IMG/VR virus record: IMGVR_UViG_3300031753_000002
Coordinates: 22,785 to 86,784 of that record
Strand: one strand, 5' to 3'
Length of the DNA: 64,000 nt
DNA from: a virus
Shown piece after piece: positions 1 through 7,071 of the stretch; position 1 is the first letter of the stretch, and each line of letters opens with the position of its first letter. Under the pieces are notes generated by a model. That model was given only the letters and a program-made list of their open reading frames with translations, was not told the origin of the DNA and made no database searches. The translations under genes and the position numbers were made by a program.

Positions 1-360
1 GGCTCGGCGCTGAGGAACGGCAATGGCCTTTTGTGGCACGGCGAGCGACGGACCGCCGAGACCGGGCAGTAATTTATTGCGCGCCTCGATCTTCTTTTTC
101 AGGCCCGCGATTAGCTCTTGCTGCGCCTTGCACGCCGCTTCAAAAGCGACAAGGTAAGCGCCCCACGCTGTCGCGTTTGTATGGGTCGAGAGCGACCGCC
201 ACGTCCGCTCAAGCGGCATAAGCTGTTCCACACGGAAGGTCTTTTCGCTCGAATCGACGATGACTCGGATGATCCGAGTGGGTACCATGAACAACCAGAC
301 GCGCCAGCCCTCGGGGACCGTGTCGAGCAATGCTTGCATTGCTGGGATGGGCGCGATCAT
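1..360 (-). CDS. Partial hypothetical protein, cut by left window edge
   Basis: An open leftward frame starts at ATG 360 (MIAPIPAMQALLDTV...) and runs 120 codons to the window edge without a stop. The product is soluble, with a charged helical stretch around residues 85-100 (QELIAGLKKKIEARNK) that could form a short coiled coil. It lies 7 bases downstream of the preceding leftward gene, so it belongs to the same operon. The ribosome binding site is weak (GAG). I do not recognise the family. Confidence 0.6.
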   Translation of the reverse strand, partial: MIAPIPAMQALLDTVPEGWRVWLFMVPTRIIRVIVDSSEKTFRVEQLMPLERTWRSLSTHTNATAWGAYLVAFEAACKAQQELIAGLKKKIEARNKLLPGLGGPSLAVPQKAIAVPQRRA

Positions 361-367
361 GATATTC

Positions 368-577
368 TCAGGAGCCGGCGCTTGCTATTGTCCGGCCGCG
401 CGAGCCGGCGCCAGTAACACAGCTTGTGCGCCGCGCGGGCCGCGTTGCGTCTTGCCGATCGGTAGCTCGATGCGTGTCGCATTTCAACCTCTTTACAATG
501 CGGATCGATTCGCACTCCGCCCCGCTCCATAGCAGAGCGCGCACGACTGCGTCAATAGCGTCGTTCCATTCACTCAT
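368..577 (-). CDS. Hypothetical protein, 69 aa
   Basis: The start (MSEWNDAIDAVVRALLW...) overlaps the stop of the upstream leftward gene by ATGA, the strongest evidence that it is translated. The N-terminal half looks like an amphipathic helix. The C-terminal half is rich in Arg, Ser and Gly and probably disordered. No family is recognised. Confidence 0.5.
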   Translation of the reverse strand: MSEWNDAIDAVVRALLWSGAECESIRIVKRLKCDTHRATDRQDATRPARRTSCVTGAGSRGRTIASAGS

Positions 578-843
578 TTGAAATGCGTCGCCGTGAGTCG
601 ATGCGAACCGGGCGTGAGTTCAATGACAGTCGCACCGCATATGTGCAACTTTTTCCAAAGCCATTGCGGAATCGGGGGGTCTTTCACCTCAATGAATGTG
701 ATGTGATCGTATCCAACAAGGTCTTTCGCGTATTTGATGACCCGAAGATGGGAATGAGAAGCGCTCGATCCAACCTCATGCAAGAAAGCCTCCACCGCGT
801 CGCGGTGGAGATCGTAGCAGAATAGGTGCCGGGCGCTGGTCAC
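574..843 (-). CDS. Hypothetical protein, 89 aa, GTG start
   Basis: I choose GTG at 843, which lies just after the TAA of the upstream gene with AGGG five bases ahead. An ATG further upstream (879) would overlap that gene by 35 bases. The product (VTSARHLFCYDLHRDAVEAF...) has an alternating helix and strand pattern and ends with a strand-rich ELTPGSHRL segment. It could be a small nucleic-acid-binding or regulatory protein, but no family is recognised. Confidence 0.6.
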   Translation of the reverse strand: MTSARHLFCYDLHRDAVEAFLHEVGSSASHSHLRVIKYAKDLVGYDHITFIEVKDPPIPQWLWKKLHICGATVIELTPGSHRLTATHFK

Positions 844-844
844 G

Positions 845-1201
845 TTAGCCCTGTCGTTCGAAGTCTTCGCGTTCGACAATGCCGCGGGCTTCCATGGCGT
901 GCACCGCGATGCCGGCGATCTTACGAATGATGCTCATAGTCCGATACTCGGGATACTCGGGCGGCTGTTTTTCTTGCGACCATGAAAGCTTGGCTCGGGT
1001 GACGTATTCGTCGAGCAAGAGAATAAACTCGCCGATCCTTAGCGGCGGGTTGTGGCCCCAGCGTATGTCCTGATACTCGCGCTCGCCATCGATTGCATTG
1101 TACACCATGTCGCGGCGTTCGCTCCGCGTCACTCTTGTCGGGAATTTTCCCGATACGCGCGATGCGGATCGGTGGGGCTGTGTAGCGTTCTCTATCGTCA
1201 T
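845..1201 (-). CDS. MazG-like all-alpha NTP pyrophosphohydrolase-like protein
   Basis: This 118-residue protein carries a segment from about residue 33 (YNAIDGEREYQDIRWG) followed by helices (IGEFILLLDEYVTRAKLSW, IIRKIAGIAVHAMEARG). That pattern resembles phage proteins of the all-alpha NTP pyrophosphohydrolase (MazG-like) type, which hydrolyse nucleotide triphosphates. The ExxxD-type metal-binding residues are not clear, so activity is uncertain. It overlaps the upstream HIRAN gene by ATGA and is co-translated with it. The call rests on overall sequence pattern. Confidence 0.45.
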   Translation of the reverse strand: MTIENATQPHRSASRVSGKFPTRVTRSERRDMVYNAIDGEREYQDIRWGHNPPLRIGEFILLLDEYVTRAKLSWSQEKQPPEYPEYRTMSIIRKIAGIAVHAMEARGIVEREDFERQG

Positions 1202-1482
1202 TGGGGGACCTCGTATGTTATCGTGATGGTACAGCCGGCAATGGCAGCCTTCGCCGCCTTGATCGGCATTCCTCTATCCATCAGCGGTGCCAATTCCTCA
1301 GCGAGGCCGCGCGGCAAATAGCCGAGTATGCGATTACCCCACTGCACCGCGATGGCGTTCTTGTCGTACTTATTCGTCGGCTCACGCTTAAGCGCCAAAC
1401 CAGTGCCAATCTTCAAGCTCTGCACAAAGTCAGTGGCGCCTCTGTGGAACGACGTGCCTACGATCGCTGCGTTCTTGATCAT
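1198..1482 (-). CDS. HIRAN domain protein
   Basis: The 94-residue product is almost entirely a HIRAN domain: VGTSFHRGATDFVQSLKIGTGLAL, then REPTNKYDKNAIAVQWGNRILGYLPRGLAEELAPLMD. The NxxDxNAIxV and LGYLPR signatures are those of the family. In eukaryotic HLTF and bacterial proteins this domain binds DNA ends or 3' single strands at stalled forks. Here it stands alone, so it may be an adaptor that targets replication or repair proteins to DNA. A GAGGT ribosome binding site precedes ATG 1482. It sits between a 28-residue ORF and the MazG-like gene. Confidence 0.8.
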   Translation of the reverse strand: MIKNAAIVGTSFHRGATDFVQSLKIGTGLALKREPTNKYDKNAIAVQWGNRILGYLPRGLAEELAPLMDRGMPIKAAKAAIAGCTITITYEVPQ

Positions 1483-1494
1483 CGCGGGACCTCG

Positions 1495-1581
1495 TTAGGC
1501 GTATGTAGGCGCCCAATCGTTGACCTTGATAAAGAAGACCTTCGTGAAGGGTTCATCATCCTTCAAGCCGGAACCGTACAC
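1495..1581 (-). CDS. Possible mini-protein, 28 aa
   Basis: A short frame starts at GTG 1581 with AGGGGG four bases ahead and encodes YGSGLKDDEPFTKVFFIKVNDWAPTYA-like sequence after the start. It fills the gap between two leftward genes exactly, with the next gene 12 bases downstream. The same frame continues upstream inside the neighbouring gene, so the start is uncertain. No function is assigned. Confidence 0.3.
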   Translation of the reverse strand: MYGSGLKDDEPFTKVFFIKVNDWAPTYA

Positions 1582-1594
1582 GCCCCCTACCGGC

Positions 1595-2080
1595 TCACGC
1601 GAGCGGGTCGTCGTCGTTGGCGTCGTCCGCCCCGTCAGGGTCACCGAGAAGACCAGCGCAAGCCTCATAAACCGCATCGTAAAACTCAGGCTTCAATTGA
1701 CCAACGTTGGTCACGTTCCCGATTTCGTCGAGCAAATTCAGCGCCAGCTTCGTGCCTTCGCCCTTCTTGCCTCCGGTGCTTTCGTTGCCCTTTTCGATCA
1801 CGACTCGACGTATGATATCGCGAACCTCGTCTTGAGTATGCTTGCCGCCCGGACCCTTGGTCTGACCGGAGGGCGCCGAACCTGATGCGCCCTTGCCTGC
1901 CGCCGGCTTCGCGGCGGGCTTACCGCCCGGCGTACCGCCCGGCGCTGCACCGGCCGGCTTGTCAGGCTTGACCGTCGCCGCTTTTGCGGGGGCTGCCTCG
2001 GGCACGTCTAAGGCGCGTGGCCTTTTCGCAGCAATCGTTTCGAGAGCGGCTGCGATTCGCTCCAAGAGTTTGTCGGACAT
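1595..2080 (-). CDS. Hypothetical protein with Pro/Ala/Lys-rich linker, first gene of leftward operon
   Basis: This 161-residue protein has three parts. Residues 1-25 form a short amphipathic helix (MSDKLLERIAAALETIAAK). Residues 26-85 are a low-complexity Ala, Pro, Gly and Lys linker. Residues 86-161 form a compact helical domain (KHTQDEVRDIIRRVVIEKG..., NLLDEIGNVTNVGQLKPEFYDAVYEACAGLL) with an acidic tail (DPDGADDANDDDPLA). A helix-linker-domain architecture with an acidic tail suits a replication accessory factor, but this is inference. It is the promoter-proximal gene. Confidence 0.75.
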   Translation of the reverse strand: MSDKLLERIAAALETIAAKRPRALDVPEAAPAKAATVKPDKPAGAAPGGTPGGKPAAKPAAGKGASGSAPSGQTKGPGGKHTQDEVRDIIRRVVIEKGNESTGGKKGEGTKLALNLLDEIGNVTNVGQLKPEFYDAVYEACAGLLGDPDGADDANDDDPLA

Positions 2081-2115
2081 TTGAAAAGGGACCTTTCGTT
2101 GGATTCGATATCGGC

Positions 2116-2144
2116 TTCCTAACCGCTGAATTTCAGCTTGTCAA
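2116..2144 (-). promoter_or_regulatory. Leftward promoter with palindromic operator in spacer
   Basis: Read leftward, TTGACA (2144-2139) and TAGGAA (2121-2116) are 17 bases apart, a sigma-70-type arrangement 36 bases upstream of the first leftward gene. The spacer contains the palindrome GCTGAA-A-TTCAGC, which a repressor could occupy. The 2081-2317 gap is divergent and must also hold signals for the rightward replication gene, which I could not identify. Confidence 0.5.
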
Positions 2145-2317
2145 GTGCGTTCGCAAAATCGGATAGGGTACCGGCATGCATGAGGATGACCATGAAGCTG
2201 GATCGCGCGGCATATCCGGTCGGCCAAGGTCTTACTCATATGTGTTGAGTCCTCTACAGCCGACGCCGGGTAAAAGTCAAGACTTGCAATCTGTAAATCG
2301 GAATGATAAGGCGGATC

Positions 2318-4552
2318 ATGGGAACTCTCGATATCGCCCTCGATTGGTTGCGCCGTCATCCCGGCCACCACCTGTTTCCGACGAAAAACAAGTCGCAACC
2401 GCTTCTCGCGGAATACTTGAAAGCGTCCAGCAACAACCCTACGCAAATCCGCACATGGCACGCCTATTGGACTCAGCGGCTAGGCGAGGAACCGTGGTGG
2501 GGCCTCGCGCCCGAACTGTCCAAGATCGTGCCTGTTGATATTGATACCAAGCCGGGCAAGAGCGGGCAAGAAACATATGAGGCGCTCAACCTCGCCTATG
2601 GACCTTGGCCGCCGACGCTCGCCGTCGAGACGCCAAGTGGCGGCCGGCATCTGTGGTATGAGGGACCGCACCTATTCGCGCTTGGCTCTCCCAAATCTCA
2701 GCACCCTGGCATCGACTTTGCGCAGTTCATTCTCCTTCCCGGTTGCGGCGCTTACAAAGCGCTTAACGCTCGCCCAATCGCACCCGCGCCTGAGTGGTTT
2801 TACACTATCGCCAAGAAGCCCGAACGCGACATTGCGGAAACGCAAGAGCCTTCGACAGACCTCGATACCGACGCGGCGATCAAAGAAGCCACGTATTATC
2901 TGATCCATGACGCTAAGCCGTCCGTCCTGTATCAAAATGGCGAGAAGGCGCTGTATAATACGGCGTGTTGGCTCAAGGACCATAGCATCTCGTTTCAGAC
3001 GGCGTGCGAACTGCTTCAAGAACACTACAACGTTTTCCCCACATGCGACCCGCTGTGGAATTACGACGATGGTCCGGCGGCTGACCAGCTTGTCGTCAAA
3101 GTCCGCAACACCTACACCTACGCCAAAGAGAACGCGCCGGGCGAGAAGACGCCTGAGTCAGAATTCCGCGATGATGCGCCCGAACCGTTGACGCCGGCAG
3201 AGAAGAAAGCCGAGAAGAAAGCCACCAAGGAAAAGGCGCAAACTGAGAAGCTAGTCAAGCGCCCTCCCGAGGAACGTAGCCGCATCTGGACCTTCGCCGA
3301 GCTTTGCGATGAATGGGTTTGGCTGACCGTAATTGACCGCTTCTTGTTGCGCGCCGAGCCGGACATGATGTTGAAAACGGAAATCTTCGACAAGGCGTTC
3401 GCGTATGCTCGACCGGGCAAGGCAACGAAGCTCTCAAAGGCCATGTTCGATAAAGCGACCAAAACAATCCGAAAGCTCAAACGATCTGTGTTCATGCCCG
3501 GCAAACCAGAATTCCTTAATCACGGCCTCGATTACAATCTGTGGCGCCCTTCGTTGATCGTGCCCGCGCAAGGCGACACGACGCTTTGGAATGCGCATCT
3601 CGACTATCTCTTTCCTGATTCAGTGGACCGCGACCATGTGCTGAATTGGCTGGCGTGGTTCCTACAAAATATTGGCTTGAAACCGAAGCATGCATTGCTG
3701 ATTGCCGGCCGTATCCAAGGTACAGGCAAGAGCTTCATCGCCGAGGTTCTATCGCACATTATCGGAACAAAGAACGTTTCACCTATCGGTTCTGCCGAAC
3801 TGTCTAGTACGTTCAACAAATGGGCCATGGGATGTAAGCTTTTGTTATGCGAGGAACTGCGCGCGCTTGAAAGGGGCGAGGTCGCAAAGAAGCTGCACCC
3901 GATCATCACGCAAGAGGCAATCCCGATCAACAACAAGAACCAAGAGACGTTTGTTGCCGACAACTGCTTTGGCGTGTTTGCGATGACAAATGACGATGCC
4001 GCCATTCCACTTGACGGGACAGACCGCCGCTACCTTGTCGTGCGGACCAAGGCCAAGCCGAACCCCGATGCCTACTACAAGACGCTCTATGGTATTCTCA
4101 AAGATCAAAGCGCACTTGGCGCTATCGCCTGGGAGTTGATGCACCGCGACGTTGGCGCTTACGACGGTCAAGCCAAGGCGCCCTACACGGTCGCTAAGGG
4201 CGATATGATAGAGGCTGGCCTGAGCGATCTTGAACATTGGATAGTCGAGCATTCGAAGCAGCCACCATTCACGCGGCGCGTCATCTGCATTGACGACGTG
4301 ATCGAAATACTGCCAGCGCGCTTGCATCGGCAACAGCGTCTTGGCAATACGATTGCCTCGATCTTGCGTTCACGATTCCAAGGGGAAAAGATAGGGCAAT
4401 ACCGCTGCGGCGGGGAATTCAAGATGTTGTGGGGTATCAACGGATTTAAGCCGTGGAAGGAAGATGGCAGCCTCGGGAAAATCTATATGAAAGACCGCCA
4501 GGACGGTCCCGCCCCGGCGGCCCAAGACTTTGCAGAAGATGCCGGCGCCTAG
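2318..4552 (+). CDS. Primase-polymerase/SF3 helicase replication protein (NrS-1-like)
   Basis: A single 744-residue replication enzyme. Residues 1-165 match an archaeo-eukaryotic-type primase-polymerase (Prim-Pol): D74 and D76 in VPVDIDTK are the metal-binding pair, and SGGRH (107-111) is the SxH-type motif. A lysine- and glutamate-rich linker (290-320) follows. Residues 320-600 form a superfamily 3 helicase of the DUF5906/D5 type: Walker A GRIQGTGKS (464-472), Walker B LLLCEE (508-513), the sensor AMTND (555-559) and Arg570/571 as arginine finger. This combination is that of the phage NrS-1 polymerase, which primes, unwinds and extends DNA. I choose ATG 2318 because AAGG lies seven bases ahead; an ATG five codons upstream has no such site. 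The adjacent repeat region is its likely target. Confidence 0.85.
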   Translation: MGTLDIALDWLRRHPGHHLFPTKNKSQPLLAEYLKASSNNPTQIRTWHAYWTQRLGEEPWWGLAPELSKIVPVDIDTKPGKSGQETYEALNLAYGPWPPTLAVETPSGGRHLWYEGPHLFALGSPKSQHPGIDFAQFILLPGCGAYKALNARPIAPAPEWFYTIAKKPERDIAETQEPSTDLDTDAAIKEATYYLIHDAKPSVLYQNGEKALYNTACWLKDHSISFQTACELLQEHYNVFPTCDPLWNYDDGPAADQLVVKVRNTYTYAKENAPGEKTPESEFRDDAPEPLTPAEKKAEKKATKEKAQTEKLVKRPPEERSRIWTFAELCDEWVWLTVIDRFLLRAEPDMMLKTEIFDKAFAYARPGKATKLSKAMFDKATKTIRKLKRSVFMPGKPEFLNHGLDYNLWRPSLIVPAQGDTTLWNAHLDYLFPDSVDRDHVLNWLAWFLQNIGLKPKHALLIAGRIQGTGKSFIAEVLSHIIGTKNVSPIGSAELSSTFNKWAMGCKLLLCEELRALERGEVAKKLHPIITQEAIPINNKNQETFVADNCFGVFAMTNDDAAIPLDGTDRRYLVVRTKAKPNPDAYYKTLYGILKDQSALGAIAWELMHRDVGAYDGQAKAPYTVAKGDMIEAGLSDLEHWIVEHSKQPPFTRRVICIDDVIEILPARLHRQQRLGNTIASILRSRFQGEKIGQYRCGGEFKMLWGINGFKPWKEDGSLGKIYMKDRQDGPAPAAQDFAEDAGA

Positions 4553-4779
4553 TCAGTCAAGACGCCGACCGCCAAAATCCAATCGTCGAAATTCTCGATG
4601 ACCTCCGCGATGGCATCGGCCGCTTCCAACGATTCGGTCGCTTCGTCTTCCCGGCCTTCCTTGGATTCGAGCCGCTCGGCGCGCTCCCGTTCGCTGGCCT
4701 CCGCCTTTTCCAGCTTGCCCTTGGCCTTCTCCAAGAACGCGCCGGCTTCGTTGATTGCCTTCACACTGCTAGCCTTCAT
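4549..4779 (-). CDS. Hypothetical acidic coiled-coil protein, 76 aa
   Basis: A leftward gene converges on the replication gene and overlaps its stop by four bases. A strong ribosome binding site (GGGAGAAG) precedes ATG 4779. The protein is a nearly continuous charged helix (FLEKAKGKLEKAEASERERAERLESKEG) followed by an acidic stretch and a hydrophobic C-terminus (FDDWILAVGVLTD), so it probably forms a coiled coil. No family is recognised. Confidence 0.65.
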   Translation of the reverse strand: MKASSVKAINEAGAFLEKAKGKLEKAEASERERAERLESKEGREDEATESLEAADAIAEVIENFDDWILAVGVLTD

Positions 4780-4842
4780 GATCTTCTCCCATTGGGGTTT
4801 GAGTGCAACGGCGCGAACATGACGCGCCGTTTACGTTTTTGT

Positions 4843-4867
4843 CAAGTCGCTTTCACACAGCGACTTG
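4843..4867. promoter_or_regulatory. Perfect 9-bp inverted repeat hairpin
   Basis: CAAGTCGCT and AGCGACTTG are separated by seven bases. No T-tract follows on either strand, so an operator or mRNA structure upstream of the 4549-4779 gene is more likely than an intrinsic terminator. Confidence 0.4.
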
Positions 4868-4980
4868 TCTCATTTGGTCCGCCGCGCTCTTAGCGATGAA
4901 CCCCCTGTGCACGCTCCAAGGTTCAATCCTCGGGCTTGGCGTTTTGAATTTCTTGATTTTGGCGGTGCGTAATAGCTATG

Positions 4981-5232
4981 TCAAGACCGTCGAGAGAACT
5001 GGCGCAGTCGGGTGCCGGCCCCGGTGTAAAGCTTGAGCATCTCTTGGACCGCCGCGGTGTCGATTCGAAGGCGGGTTACCGCCTCGCCGACCGTCTCGCC
5101 GGATAGCAGGCAAACGGAGGCGAGCGCCCCGGCGGCCATGGAAAGGGCATGTTCGCGGTTCCAGGGCTGGCATGTCGCGGCCCGCCGCAGGAAGGCGAGC
5201 GTTTGCTGTTCGGAGGTTTTTTGCGTCCTCAT
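4981..5232 (-). CDS. Hypothetical protein, 83 aa
   Basis: The frame is open from 5460, but the upstream part translates the DNA repeats at 5375-5502 and looks random. I therefore choose ATG 5232, which has GAGGAT ahead. The product (MRTQKTSEQQTLAFLRRAA...) is helical, with a hydrophobic alanine-rich segment in the middle (ALSMAAGALASVCLLSG). It may be a small DNA-binding or membrane-associated protein. It is the last leftward gene before the repeat region, so it may be controlled from there. Confidence 0.55.
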   Translation of the reverse strand: MRTQKTSEQQTLAFLRRAATCQPWNREHALSMAAGALASVCLLSGETVGEAVTRLRIDTAAVQEMLKLYTGAGTRLRQFSRRS

Positions 5233-5374
5233 AGGATGAAATCCTCGCGAAGCTTTTTGGCTAGACCGATATTCGCTCCGCCAGGTCTTTGTTGACTTGG
5301 GCATCGGTCCCTGGTCAGCGCGAGCGATGAGTGAGATCAACATTTTGGTGGACTTGGACCCTTCGGTGACTATG

Positions 5375-5502
5375 GCATCTAGCCGATTTTTTAGCAGATC
5401 ACCGGGCAAATTCATGAATGATTTCAGAGTGCATCTAGCCGATTTTTTAGGTGGTGTCAACGGCGTGATCGCAGGTCACCGGGCAAATTCATGAATGATT
5501 TC
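5375..5502 (+). repeat. Two nested direct repeats (20 bp and 27 bp)
   Basis: A 20-bp word beginning GCATCTAGCCG occurs at 5375-5394 and 5431-5450. A 27-bp word beginning TCACCGGGCAAATTC occurs at 5399-5425 and 5476-5502. Both pairs are identical and keep their order, so the block is an imperfect tandem duplication. Confidence 0.85.
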
Positions 5503-5701
5503 GGCGTAGTGCATATGCTGTCCGGTTCTATGGTCACCATAAATTCGTTTGTTATTTCAATTGGCTATCATATGGGTGACCCTGTTTACCCTATATTACT
5601 ATATATAGGAATTATAATATATGTATGTATGAAGTGGAAATTCGCACTCTGGGTCACCTATACGTTAAGTTATTGTTTTATCAGAGTAAAATATGGTGAC
5701 C
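5474..5701. repeat. Cluster of five GGTSACC sites
   Basis: GGTCACC or GGTGACC occurs at 5474, 5532, 5575, 5652 and 5695, at intervals of 43-77 bases. The DNA between them is AT-rich. Such spacing suits binding of one protein to several near-palindromic sites. Confidence 0.5.
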
Positions 5702-5760
5702 TAGGGCCAAGCTCTGGGTACGACATCGGGCGCCTCGACTAAAAGTGGATTTTATGCCAT

Positions 5761-5821
5761 GTTAACCATTTTTGTTCACCATTTACACCTGCGTTAACCA
5801 TTTTTGTTCACCATTTACACC
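5761..5821 (+). repeat. Tandem 29-bp repeat containing TTAACCAT
   Basis: Two identical copies lie at 5761-5789 and 5793-5821, 32 bases (about three helical turns) apart. Each starts GTTAACCATTTTTG and ends with CACCATTTACACC. Confidence 0.85.
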
Positions 5822-5883
5822 CATGTGTACCCACTTAAATCACTGATTTTGCTCACGAAATCGGTTCTTTAGGTACCTCGGGC

Positions 5884-6186
5884 GGGTCCTGGCGTACCGG
5901 AAAGGCTAAAAATTAACATTAATGACCATGGCTCCCCCGTCGTTAACCATGCAGGAGCCGGGGCAGGCGGTCGCGCATTAACGTTAATTTTTAGTCTTAT
6001 CTTGCGATATGCCATAGCACCCGTTAAGGTTAATTCGCGGCCCCACCTCCGGCCAGCCGCGCATTAATATTAATTTTTAGTCTTACCTTGCGATGCCATA
6101 GCACTCGTTAAGGTTAATTCGGGTCCTGGCGTACTATAAAGGCTAAAAATTACCGTTAATGACCATGGCACCCCGTCGTTAACCAT
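5884..6186 (+). repeat. 67-bp imperfect direct repeat
   Basis: The copies at 5884-5950 and 6121-6186 both start GGGTCCTGGCGTAC, pass through AAAGGCTAAAAATTA and TTAATGACCATGG, and end CGTCGTTAACCAT. Differences are scattered point changes and one base of length. Confidence 0.8.
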
Positions 6187-6300
6187 GTTTAATAAGTTTA
6201 ATTTTTAAGGTTACCACGGAAGGCCCGGGGCAGGTAAAGGCTCTACCGCCGGCCAGCCGCGCATTAACGTTAATTTTACACTGCGATGGCCATAGCACCC
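5972..6300 (+). repeat. Three 60-bp repeats centred on conserved 12-bp palindromes
   Basis: Copies at 5972-6036, 6059-6120 and 6251-6300 (shorter) share CGCGCATTAA..., TTTTTAGTCTTA, GCGAT, GCCATAGCAC and GTTAAGGTTAATTC blocks. Each carries a perfect palindrome: ATTAACGTTAAT (5978), ATTAATATTAAT (6063) and ATTAACGTTAAT (6263). The variant copy changed both central bases and stayed palindromic. Confidence 0.8.
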
Positions 6301-6688
6301 GATACTTAAAGATTGATGCATTAACCCAAGCGAGGCACCCCGTACGGGGAGCAGCCCAAGTTGGGGTCAGTTTGGGGGTGTCTGCGAGCTACGGGGTAGG
6401 ACCCAATTAACCACATCGAGCGAAAAATGCTATGTGCCCTACGGTATGCTCTCTTTCAGAAATTCCTAAAAATAAACGAAAAATAATAAAAATGAAAAGT
6501 GGAAAAATCTCGCCCCCTCGTTGTCTAAAAATTAACAACGAATCCAGGTCTCGCTTGACGCGCGCCTAACCGGCTGCCATACGTTGAATCCGTTGCAACC
6601 CGGAACAGGGCGGCGCGTTGTGGTGCCCTCCTAACAACTCTCTGGTGATGATCGAGGGCTCCGTTGAAGCGTTAAAAGGGAGCATGCT

Positions 6689-6865
6689 ATGAGTCGATAT
6701 ATCGTTTCAACTGAAGATGTGCACCACTCGTGCTGCTACGCGGCGGAGGTTCTCGATACAGAGACACTCGATCGCCACGACAATCCGGAGCGGATTTGCG
6801 AGTGTTTCGACCGTGCCACTGCGGAGAAAATCGCAGCGGCGCTCAACACAACGGAGGTGACATGA
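6689..6865 (+). CDS. Hypothetical protein, 58 aa, first gene of rightward operon
   Basis: ATG 6689 follows the ribosome binding site AAAAGGGAG. The product (MSRYIVSTEDVHHSCCYAAE...) has a double Cys and ends with a helix (ATAEKIAAALNTTEVT). It resembles small alphaproteobacterial phage proteins that begin with a strand and end with an 'exclusion of residues by helix' segment, but no function is known. It overlaps the next gene by ATGA. Confidence 0.65.
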   Translation: MSRYIVSTEDVHHSCCYAAEVLDTETLDRHDNPERICECFDRATAEKIAAALNTTEVT

Positions 6866-7071
6866 CTCGTATCGTTAAACGTGGTGCGAACCTTCTCGAC
6901 TGCCAACGTCTCGCGCGCGAGCTTGGCGCCGAGATTTCTTTTTACCGCAAAACGGGCGAGCTTCGTTTTTGGCATCCGGCAGTGCCTGTCACGATGCGCG
7001 TCAATAGCCGGCGCAAGGACGCGCCGCGGGCCTTGACACATTGGCTCAATCGTGTAGGGAGTGCGTTATGA
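6862..7071 (+). CDS. Hypothetical protein, 69 aa
   Basis: The start ATG 6862 overlaps the preceding stop (ATGA). The protein is basic, with CQRLARELGAEISFYRKTGE followed by RFWHPAVPVTMRVNSRRKD and a C-terminal helix. The Arg/Lys content and alternating strands suggest nucleic-acid contact. Similar short proteins occur in rhizobial phages and prophages, to my knowledge without a function. Confidence 0.7.
   Translation: MTRIVKRGANLLDCQRLARELGAEISFYRKTGELRFWHPAVPVTMRVNSRRKDAPRALTHWLNRVGSAL

Larger units (their letters stand above)
5233..6688. other. Repeat-rich non-coding region, candidate origin or control region
   Basis: About 1.45 kb lies between the last leftward gene and the long rightward operon, with no convincing gene. 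It is AT-rich compared with its surroundings and holds several repeat families, described separately: nested direct repeats (5375-5502), five GGTSACC sites (5474-5701), a tandem 29-bp repeat (5761-5821), a 67-bp direct repeat (5884-6186), three 60-bp repeats with conserved palindromes (5972-6300), four TTAACCAT words and a CCCCGTACGGGG palindrome (6338-6349). Its position beside the replication protein and at a divergence of transcription fits an origin plus promoters. No DnaA box was recognised. The origin call is inference. Confidence 0.5.

Noticed and set aside
5233-5460. Upstream extension of the leftward gene at 4981
   Set aside because: This part translates the DNA repeats and has no own ribosome site; ATG 5232 with GAGGAT ahead is the better start.
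5491-5742. Open frame of 83 codons in the repeat region with hydrophobic stretches
   Set aside because: It has no ribosome binding site, runs through direct repeats and GGTSACC sites, and its hydrophobicity follows from the AT-rich DNA. I treat the region as non-coding.
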